Assembly: GCA_040399325.1 (NCBI GenBank)
Contig: JBBASJ010000058.1
Span: forward strand, 1-12,125
Length of the DNA: 12,125 bases
Source of the DNA: RGUW01 sp040399325
GTDB lineage: Bacteria; Cyanobacteriota; Cyanobacteriia; PCC-6307; Cyanobiaceae
Direction: 5' to 3'
The notes under the pieces were generated by a model. That model had not been told where the DNA came from. It did not search any database and saw nothing but the letters and a program-made list of their open reading frames with translations. The position numbers were made by a program, and so were the translations under genes. Shown piece after piece: positions 6,238 to 12,125 of the stretch. How positions within the stretch are numbered: the first letter of the stretch is position 1; each line of letters starts with the position of its first letter.

Positions 6238-8179
6238 GTCGTGCCAGGGCCCGGGCCATGCCGTCACGGCTGGCCAGGCCCCGCAGCTCGCTGATCCCCA
6301 GACCCCCTGCCGGCAGACCCTGGGGCAAGGCGGCTGATGCTTCTCCGTTGCGACCGAACACCGGCAGCTGACGCAGACCGTTGGGCTCCAGTTGATCCTC
6401 CAGCTGCGCCAGTCGTGCTGTTTCTGGCAGCCAGATCAGGTCGCCGCTGAAACAGTCCCGCAGGGCTGCCGTCGAGCCCCGGTTGCTCAGGGTACGTTGC
6501 AGATCAGCCAGGGTCACCAGGCCGATCACCCAGGCCCCCTCGATGGCCAGCAGGCTGTGGCCGTGCGCACTGACCAGCCGTTGCAGAGCCTCAACGACCG
6601 GCGTGTCGGCATCCAGCAGTACGGGAGCCTCCGGTTCGAGGGCTTCGCACACCGACAGGCTGGCCAACTGCGCGCGGCGTTGCTCCTCCCGCAGATCCGG
6701 GCCAAGCAGGCCCGGGTCGTGCAGGCCATGCCAGCGCTCCACCAGGGCGGCACTGAGACCCGCAGCGGCCATCAAGGGCAGCACGATGCGAATGTCGCGG
6801 GTCAGTTCAAACAGCAGCAGCAGGGCCGTGAGCGGGGCGCGGGCGCTGCCGGCCAGCACGGCGGCCATGCCCACCATGGCGTAGGCGGGCGGAGCTGCAA
6901 CGGCCAGGTGCAGACCACCGTCGCCGAGCAGCTGGCCATAGCAATTGCCCAGCACGGCACCCAGCACCAGGGAGGGCGCGAAGCCGCCACCCACAAATCC
7001 GGTGGCATTGCTGATCCCGGTGGCCAGCAGTTTGGCCCCCAGCAGCAACAGCAGGGTCAGCAGCGGAATGCCGCCGTCGCTGCCCAGCAGCGCTTCGATC
7101 GTGTCGTACCCCACCCCCAGCACCTGGGGAAACTCGAGCGCGATCAAGCCGACCAGCAGCCCGCCCAGGGCCCCGGGCAACCCCAGGGGAAGGGCCTGCA
7201 GCACGGCCTGCAGCCGGGGTGCGCGGCCCAGTTCCAGCAGCCGGATCAACAGCCACGACATCAGGCTGGCCAGCACGCCCAGCCCCAGGTACAGCGGCAA
7301 CTCCCACAGGGAGCGCACGTCGTAGGCGGGCAGCCTCAGGATCGGCGTATCCCCCAGGCCCACCTGCACGACCAGGGTCGAGGTGATCGCCGCCACCAGC
7401 ACCGCCCGCAGGCTTGGACGCCCCCCCAGGCCGCTGAAGCTGCCTTCAAAGGCAAAGAACACCCCCGCGATCGGGGCCTTGAAACCTGCCGCCAGACCGG
7501 CCGCTACCCCCGCTGCCACCAACGCCTTCTGATTCTGCTGGGGCAACCGGGCCCGGTTGGCAAGCCACAGACCGATGTTGCCGCCCGATTCCACGCTGGG
7601 CCCCTCAGGTCCCAGCGAGGCGCCGCTGCCCAGGCTCAGAGAGGCGGTCAGCAACCGCAGCCAGGGCAACCGCGGTGCCGGGCTGACGGCCCCATCGGCC
7701 ATGGCCATGAGGCTGGGCAGGCCCGGTCCCAGCTCGCCGAAACTGCGGCGCAACACCGCGACCAGGGCTCCTCCCAGGGTGGGCACCACCAGCACCGGCC
7801 AGAGGCCAAGCCAGTCGGGGATCTGCAGACTGGGCAGTGGCGGGGGCTCGGGAAGCGGCTGCGGTGGTGGTGGCAGATATCCCAGGCCACCCAGACCGAT
7901 ATGCAGCAGGGTCTGCAACGGTGCCCCGGGCATCGACGGTTCGGGCACCGGCAGCGGTGGGGGCGGCACGTCGATGTGCTGCAGCGGGTTGCGGCCGATC
8001 GTCAGCAGGGTCTCGACGAACGGACCAAACAGAAAATTGTTGATGCCGCTCAGCAGGGCGTGAAAGCCCACCACCGCCAGCCCGGTGAGCATGCCCAGCA
8101 GGGCAGCCCAGGCGAGCAGATTCCATTGAACCGGAGGTGTCTGAAGTTCTCCTTCAGGCTTCGGGACGAACGGCTGCAA
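6179..8179 (-). CDS. ClC-family anion transporter with CBS domains
   Basis: This 666-residue ClC-family membrane protein would move chloride or a similar anion, as a channel or in exchange for protons. The ClC core spans about 20-485. Seen are GSGASLGPEGPSVESGG (184-200) with the gating glutamate Glu192, PIAGVFFAFEG (236-246) and the G-x-F-x-P element GGGFAPS (397-403). Two CBS-like regions follow at about 508-565 and 574-640. Several normally conserved pathway positions differ: the G-S-G-I-P motif reads GPGLP (151-155), the inner proton glutamate position is Gly246, and the central tyrosine aligns with His487. Two proline-rich stretches (71-85, 102-116) lie between the first helices. The start is TTG 8177-8179, preceded by GGAGGAG at 4-nt spacing; the next in-frame start, Met30, would cut into the first membrane helix. 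It overlaps the end of hemC by 26 nt, implying coupled translation. Confidence 0.9.
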   Translation of the reverse strand: MQPFVPKPEGELQTPPVQWNLLAWAALLGMLTGLAVVGFHALLSGINNFLFGPFVETLLTIGRNPLQHIDVPPPPLPVPEPSMPGAPLQTLLHIGLGGLGYLPPPPQPLPEPPPLPSLQIPDWLGLWPVLVVPTLGGALVAVLRRSFGELGPGLPSLMAMADGAVSPAPRLPWLRLLTASLSLGSGASLGPEGPSVESGGNIGLWLANRARLPQQNQKALVAAGVAAGLAAGFKAPIAGVFFAFEGSFSGLGGRPSLRAVLVAAITSTLVVQVGLGDTPILRLPAYDVRSLWELPLYLGLGVLASLMSWLLIRLLELGRAPRLQAVLQALPLGLPGALGGLLVGLIALEFPQVLGVGYDTIEALLGSDGGIPLLTLLLLLGAKLLATGISNATGFVGGGFAPSLVLGAVLGNCYGQLLGDGGLHLAVAAPPAYAMVGMAAVLAGSARAPLTALLLLFELTRDIRIVLPLMAAAGLSAALVERWHGLHDPGLLGPDLREEQRRAQLASLSVCEALEPEAPVLLDADTPVVEALQRLVSAHGHSLLAIEGAWVIGLVTLADLQRTLSNRGSTAALRDCFSGDLIWLPETARLAQLEDQLEPNGLRQLPVFGRNGEASAALPQGLPAGGLGISELRGLASRDGMARALARLKLRQGPTMVSAPEQLQRL
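7832..7969 (-). other. Polyproline insertion in the ClC protein
   Basis: Residues 71-116 of the ClC protein hold two runs, VPPPPLPVPEPSMPG and LPPPPQPLPEPPPLP, separated by the short hydrophobic piece LQTLLHIGLGGLGY. They lie between the first two membrane helices, where most bacterial ClC proteins have only a short loop. Extended polyproline helices would form a protruding loop. Its role is unknown. Confidence 0.6.
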
Positions 8180-9107
8180 AAATCTCCTCCAGAATCGCGC
8201 CGGCCCCCTGCTCCCTGAGCTTGCGGGCCAGGTCGATCCCGATCGCTTCAGGATCGTGCTGCGGCCCCCGGCTCTCGTCGCGGATCAGCCGCACCCCATC
8301 GAGGCTGGCCACCATGCCGGTGAGAATCAACTCCTCCCCTTCAAAACGGGTGTTCACACCGATCGGCACCTGGCAACCGCCCTCGAGCTCCCGCAGAAAG
8401 GCACGCTCGGCCAGGCAGCGCCGTGCCGTGGGAACGTGCTCCAGCACCTTGATCTGATCCAGCACCGCCGTATCGCCGTCGCGGCACTCGATCCCAAGGG
8501 CCCCCTGACCCACGGCATGCAGCGAGATGCGCGGGTCGATCAGCTCGTGGATGCGATCGCCCAGGCCCAGGCGCCCCAGGCCGGCGGCAGCCAGGATCAG
8601 GCAATCGAATTCGCCCGCATCCAGCTTCTCGAGCCGGGTGATCACGTTGCCGCGCACATCCTTGAAAGTGAGGTGCGGAAAGTGATGGCGCAGCTGGGCC
8701 AGGCGCCGCAGCGAGCTGGTGCCCACCACGGCCCCCTCGGGCAGGGTGGCCAGGGTTTTGTCGTTGTGGCTGGCGTGGACCACCAGGGCATCGGCCGGGT
8801 CCTCGCGCTCGGTGATGCAGCCCAGCATCAGGCCCTCGGGCAGGTTGGTGGGCAGGTCCTTGAGGCTGTGGACGGCGATGTCGGCCCGGTCGACCAGCAT
8901 CTGCGCCTCGAGTTCCTTCGTGAACAGGCCCTTGTCGCCGATCTTGGCCAGGGCCACATCGAGGATCTTGTCGCCCTGGGTGGCCATCGCTTCGATGGCG
9001 ATCTCCAGGCCCGGGTGGGCCCTGGCGAGCTCATCGCGCACCCAGTGGGTCTGCACCATGGCCAGCTGGCTGCGGCGGGAGGCAATGCGCAGTTGGGAAC
9101 CGGCCAT
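8154..9107 (-). CDS. hemC: Porphobilinogen deaminase (hydroxymethylbilane synthase)
   Basis: This 317-residue cytosolic enzyme joins four porphobilinogen units into hydroxymethylbilane, the linear tetrapyrrole leading to heme, chlorophyll and bilins. Domain 1 opens with LRIASRRSQLAMVQ (6-19) and contains KGLFTKELE (59-67) and HSLKDLP (80-86), where Asp84 is the catalytic acid. GTSSLRR (129-135) carries the substrate-binding arginines, and LEGGCQVPIG (241-250) holds Cys245, which attaches the dipyrromethane cofactor. Length and motifs are normal. ATG 9105-9107 is the start; only a weak GAG lies upstream. It is downstream of DUF1824 by 102 bp and its 3' end contains the TTG start and ribosome-binding site of the ClC gene. 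Confidence 0.98.
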   Translation of the reverse strand: MAGSQLRIASRRSQLAMVQTHWVRDELARAHPGLEIAIEAMATQGDKILDVALAKIGDKGLFTKELEAQMLVDRADIAVHSLKDLPTNLPEGLMLGCITEREDPADALVVHASHNDKTLATLPEGAVVGTSSLRRLAQLRHHFPHLTFKDVRGNVITRLEKLDAGEFDCLILAAAGLGRLGLGDRIHELIDPRISLHAVGQGALGIECRDGDTAVLDQIKVLEHVPTARRCLAERAFLRELEGGCQVPIGVNTRFEGEELILTGMVASLDGVRLIRDESRGPQHDPEAIGIDLARKLREQGAGAILEEIFAAVRPEA

Positions 9108-9153
9108 CAGATCTCATCACAGGCAGCGGCCGCCGCCCAATCACAGCCGCCAA

Positions 9154-9182
9154 GCCTAGGCATCGGCGGGGCCGGCTCCGCC
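9154..9182. promoter_or_regulatory. Hairpin and palindrome upstream of hemC
   Basis: In the 102-bp spacer between DUF1824 and hemC, positions 9165-9182 (GGCGGGGCC then GGCTCCGCC) form an 18-nt near-perfect palindrome with a single G-T mismatch. An 8-bp palindrome, GCCTAGGC, follows at 9154-9161. No T-run follows in the minus direction, so termination is doubtful; it may act in the hemC leader or mark partial termination before hemC. Confidence 0.3.
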
Positions 9183-9194
9183 TGCCCCTGGCTG

Positions 9195-9221
9195 TTCAGT
9201 CAAAGAAATTCAGTCAAAGAA
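9195..9221. repeat. 14-nt tandem duplication at the DUF1824 stop codon
   Basis: TTCAGTCAAAGAA occurs at 9195-9207 and again at 9209-9221, a 14-nt period. The second copy encodes the last residues (F-F-D) and stop of DUF1824; the first lies just past the stop. It looks like a small slippage duplication that left the coding end intact. Confidence 0.7.
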
Positions 9222-9605
9222 CGTCAGCGGCAGGGGCCCCCAGGTGTCTTCGGCATCGGGGTCGGCCAGGCTGTGGCCGGTGATCAGCACCCCTTCACCC
9301 AGGCCGCTTTCCGGCCGTAACTGAAAGCGCCCGGTGTTCTGGTTGCCTTTGATAAAGGTGGCCCCTGCGACATCTTCGGGCCGGGGGCTGGCCGGGTCGA
9401 GCTCCAGGGGTTTCCATCCCAGAGCCTGTTGGCAGCGTTGCAGGGCGTTCAAGGCCGCGCTGCTGCTGGGTGCCATGACCCCGATCGTGAACCAATCGCA
9501 GGCTTCAAGCCGGTCGCTGAGCTCAAGCCGCAGATTGGTTCGCTGTGCAGCAGTGAGCTGTGGTGCGGTGCGCAGGCCGCGCAGGTCCTTCAGCCGGTCA
9601 GCCAT
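9210..9605 (-). CDS. DUF1824 family protein
   Basis: This 131-residue protein matches my recollection of DUF1824, a small soluble family largely confined to cyanobacteria and of unknown function. The family-like stretches are ATFIKGNQNTGRFQLRPESG (82-101), GLGEGVLITGH (101-111) and DTWGPLPLTFFD (120-131) at the extreme C-terminus. No signal peptide or membrane segment is seen. The frame is open upstream to 9749, but that part overlaps the PAP2 gene and is low in complexity. ATG 9603-9605 begins 11 nt after the PAP2 stop and gives the expected length; only a weak AGAG precedes it. The tight spacing suggests co-transcription with the PAP2 gene. Confidence 0.85.
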   Translation of the reverse strand: MADRLKDLRGLRTAPQLTAAQRTNLRLELSDRLEACDWFTIGVMAPSSSAALNALQRCQQALGWKPLELDPASPRPEDVAGATFIKGNQNTGRFQLRPESGLGEGVLITGHSLADPDAEDTWGPLPLTFFD

Positions 9606-9616
9606 CAACTCTGGGT

Positions 9617-10225
9617 TCAGAAATCCCGCTGATTCAACACTGCCAGGCTGAGACCCAGGCCGGCCGCCCCCACCAGCCAGCCGCCAAGGATGTCGCTGGG
9701 CCAGTGGGCCCTGACGCTGAGCGCACTGAGGCTCACAAGGCTGATCCACCCTCCGCTCATCAGCAACAGAAGCGGCCGCCGGTGTCTCTGATGCCGTGAA
9801 ACGATCAACGCCAAGACAACGCTGAAGACCACGGCCCCAGCGGCATGGCCGCTGGGAAAACTGCTGCCATCAATGCTCAGCAGGGCCTGTGCTGGCCGTG
9901 CTCGGTTGAACCATGGTTTCAACACATGGTCAATGAGCACATCGATGCCACCACAGCTCAACAACACCAGGGTGAGGTCGCGCCAGCGCGCTTTCCAGGC
10001 CAGCCAGGCCATGACTGCGCCCACCAGCAGCGGCTGGATGGTCTTGCCGGTGACCCGATACACCCAGACCATCAGCTCCTGCAACGGCTCGTTCATCGTT
10101 GTCGCCAGCGCCTTCAGCAATGTCTGGTCAGGTGCTTGGGGTGGCTGACGGGCAACGACCTCTCCCAGCGCAATTGCGGCGAGCAGCGCCAGAAGGGGGC
10201 CAGCCCAGCGAGGGGTTCTCAGCAT
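9617..10225 (-). CDS. PAP2-superfamily membrane phosphatase
   Basis: This 202-residue membrane protein belongs to the PAP2 (type 2 phosphatidic acid phosphatase) superfamily, which dephosphorylates lipid phosphates such as undecaprenyl pyrophosphate. Hydrophobic segments are visible at about 8-24, 63-78, 84-100, 128-143, 151-170 and 178-197. Motif 1 is KPWFNRARP (103-111) and motif 2 is FPSGH (123-127, His127). Motif 3 is SALSVRAHWPSD (167-178), with nucleophilic His174 and Asp178. Motif 3 normally starts S-R; here Ala168 replaces the arginine, although Arg172 lies nearby. The gene follows the glycosyltransferase by 20 bp and precedes DUF1824 by 11 bp, consistent with an operon and a role in recycling the lipid carrier. 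The ATG at 10223-10225 has no clear ribosome-binding site. Confidence 0.88.
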   Translation of the reverse strand: MLRTPRWAGPLLALLAAIALGEVVARQPPQAPDQTLLKALATTMNEPLQELMVWVYRVTGKTIQPLLVGAVMAWLAWKARWRDLTLVLLSCGGIDVLIDHVLKPWFNRARPAQALLSIDGSSFPSGHAAGAVVFSVVLALIVSRHQRHRRPLLLLMSGGWISLVSLSALSVRAHWPSDILGGWLVGAAGLGLSLAVLNQRDF

Positions 10226-10245
10226 TCAGGCAACCGTTGGCTCGC

Positions 10246-11391
10246 TCAGGGAGTGTTCCAGACGAACCGCGAGGAGGCGGCGTAGTTCCAGACGAACACC
10301 ACCACAATTCCAGCCAGCTGGGCCCAGAAGGTGTCGCGCGCCACGAAGCTGTAATAGGCCGAGGCCAGCCCCACATTGGCCAGCACCGGCAGCGAGGCCA
10401 CCAGCAGAAATTTGAGCAGTCCCTTCACCAGGGCCAGGCCGGACAGCCGCTGAAAGCGAAAGGTGAGGGCGTTGTTGATCAGATAGTTGGAACTGGCCGC
10501 CGCCACGACCGCAACCGGCAGGGCCTGACCAAATGCCAGTCCCGCCAGGGCCATCAGCAGCTGGGTGACCAGCAGCTGCACCACCACGCCGCTGGCTCCC
10601 ACCAGGGCGAAACTGATCGCCCGGCGCGGCAGCAGCCGCAGGCTCAGGCTGTGGAGGATCGAGATCAGAAAGTCCCAGAAGATCGCCAGATCGAGCTTGG
10701 AGCTGCCGTAGCTGCGGGCCTGGAACTGCAGGGGCACCTCGGCGACCCGCAGCCGTCCGCGGCTGACCGCCAGAAGCTCGTAGAGGAACTTGAACCCGTT
10801 CACATCCACGGCCCGGATCAACGGCAGCAGGGGATCGAGCCGCAGCGCAAAGAAGCCGCTCATGTAGTCGCTCAGGTCCCGGTAGCGTCCCGGCAGGCTG
10901 AAGCGGGCACTGGCGTTTGCCCAGTTGGAGCCGGTCTCCCGCCGTCCGCTCAGGCCCAGGATCTGCGCCTCGGGGTGAAAACGGCTGCCGATCACCAGGT
11001 CGAGCCCTTCGCTGTGCAGGGTGGTGATCGCCTGCAGCACTGAGGCGGGTTCGTGCTGCCCGTCGCTGTCCATGACCACCGCCACATCACCGGTGGCATC
11101 GAGCAGACCTTCCTTGATGGCGCTGGCCAGCCCTGAGCGACCGATGCGTCGGATCAGTCGCAGCTGAGGTCGCTCCCGGGCGAGCTGTCGCACCAGCTCA
11201 CCCGTGCCATCGGTCGAGTCGTCATCGACGACGAGCAGCTCAAGATCAAACCGCTCCTGCAGGCTCAGCAGCTGCCCGAGCAGCGCTTCGATGTTGCCCC
11301 GTTCGTTGTACGTCGGCAACACGATCGACACCCTGAGCGGCTCGCACGCACTCACAGCTGGGGCGCCAGGCCCATGGTCTGATCCTGGCAA
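10246..11391 (-). CDS. Polyprenol-phosphate glycosyltransferase (GT2) with GtrA-like domain
   Basis: This protein of up to 381 residues has two parts. The N-terminal GT-A domain (about 19-240) resembles dolichol-phosphate mannosyltransferase: VSIVLPTYNERGN (21-33), VVDDDSTDGT (54-63), the metal-binding D-S-D in MDSDGQHEP (107-115), SDYMSGFFALR (174-184) and YGSSKL (228-233). It would move a sugar from a nucleotide donor to polyprenyl phosphate on the cytosolic face. The C-terminal GtrA-like domain (about 257-379) has four hydrophobic segments, including FALVGASGVVVQLLV (261-275) and SSNYLINNALTFRFQ (300-314), and may flip or anchor the lipid-sugar. The same fusion is known in bacteria and archaea. 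The start is unsure: TTG 11391 is 6 nt after the sigma-factor stop, while GTG 11355 also leaves the domain whole; neither has a good ribosome-binding site. The sugar is unknown. Confidence 0.92.
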   Translation of the reverse strand: MPGSDHGPGAPAVSACEPLRVSIVLPTYNERGNIEALLGQLLSLQERFDLELLVVDDDSTDGTGELVRQLARERPQLRLIRRIGRSGLASAIKEGLLDATGDVAVVMDSDGQHEPASVLQAITTLHSEGLDLVIGSRFHPEAQILGLSGRRETGSNWANASARFSLPGRYRDLSDYMSGFFALRLDPLLPLIRAVDVNGFKFLYELLAVSRGRLRVAEVPLQFQARSYGSSKLDLAIFWDFLISILHSLSLRLLPRRAISFALVGASGVVVQLLVTQLLMALAGLAFGQALPVAVVAAASSNYLINNALTFRFQRLSGLALVKGLLKFLLVASLPVLANVGLASAYYSFVARDTFWAQLAGIVVVFVWNYAASSRFVWNTP

Positions 11392-11397
11392 GGCCGC

Positions 11398-12125
<728 letters not shown>

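Noticed and set aside
6392..8218. A 608-codon open frame on the plus strand, antisense to the ClC gene
   Set aside because: It is extremely rich in Gln, His and Gly, has no recognisable motif, and mirrors the GC-rich third positions of the real gene. The minus strand encodes clear ClC motifs.
8553..8560. GCGATCGC, the cyanobacterial HIP1 octamer
   Set aside because: Only this one perfect copy was noticed, inside hemC. It does not form an array here and needs no special explanation.
8256..9320. A 354-codon plus-strand frame opposite hemC
   Set aside because: Gln/His/Gly-rich antisense frame; hemC is unmistakable on the minus strand.

Overview
The window looks like chromosomal DNA of a high-GC picocyanobacterium of the Synechococcus/Cyanobium type. 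The basis is protein content: a cyanobacterial-style family I inorganic pyrophosphatase with an N-terminal extension, a DUF1824 protein, a DUF2721 membrane protein, a PGM1-type ATP-grasp ligase and the C-terminal part of a group 1/group 2 cyanobacterial sigma-70 factor. This assignment rests on recognising families; no database search was run.

Layout, left to right. (1) 1-143 is the 3' end of an unknown plus-strand gene encoding a Cys-containing tail with an internal repeat. (2) A minus-strand DUF2721 membrane protein (165-617) diverges from an OsmC-family protein (681-1082). The OsmC gene converges, with a 1-bp gap, on a small coiled-coil-like minus-strand gene (1084-1278). (3) A plus-strand block follows: PGM1-related ATP-grasp peptide ligase (about 1435-2973), an M32 (Taq-type) metallocarboxypeptidase that touches or overlaps it (2991 or 2970 to 4508), a VapB/VapC-like toxin-antitoxin pair (4524-5191) with an operator-like dyad over its start, and ppa (5260-5847). 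(4) 5848-6015 is a non-coding stretch rich in palindromes, ending near a perfect 24-bp palindrome. A probable small gene (6016-6237) follows it. (5) The rest is on the minus strand and is co-directional. In transcription order it holds a sigma-70 factor (cut by the right edge), a polyprenol-phosphate glycosyltransferase with a GtrA-like domain, a PAP2 phosphatase, DUF1824, hemC and a ClC anion transporter with CBS domains.

How the genes may work together. The glycosyltransferase/GtrA protein and the PAP2 phosphatase form a plausible lipid-linked sugar module: sugar loading and flipping of polyprenyl phosphate, plus dephosphorylation of polyprenyl pyrophosphate. hemC supplies hydroxymethylbilane for heme and chlorophyll synthesis and overlaps the ClC gene. 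The ligase/carboxypeptidase pair could act on a common peptide substrate, but this is inferred from adjacency alone.

Most of the window is ordinary core-genome content. The points most worth a second look are the substituted ion-pathway residues and polyproline insertion of the ClC protein, the ligase-carboxypeptidase pairing, the VapBC operator-like dyad, the palindrome cluster after ppa, and the duplicated Cys motif in the truncated first gene. No CRISPR array, insertion sequence, tRNA or rRNA was seen.
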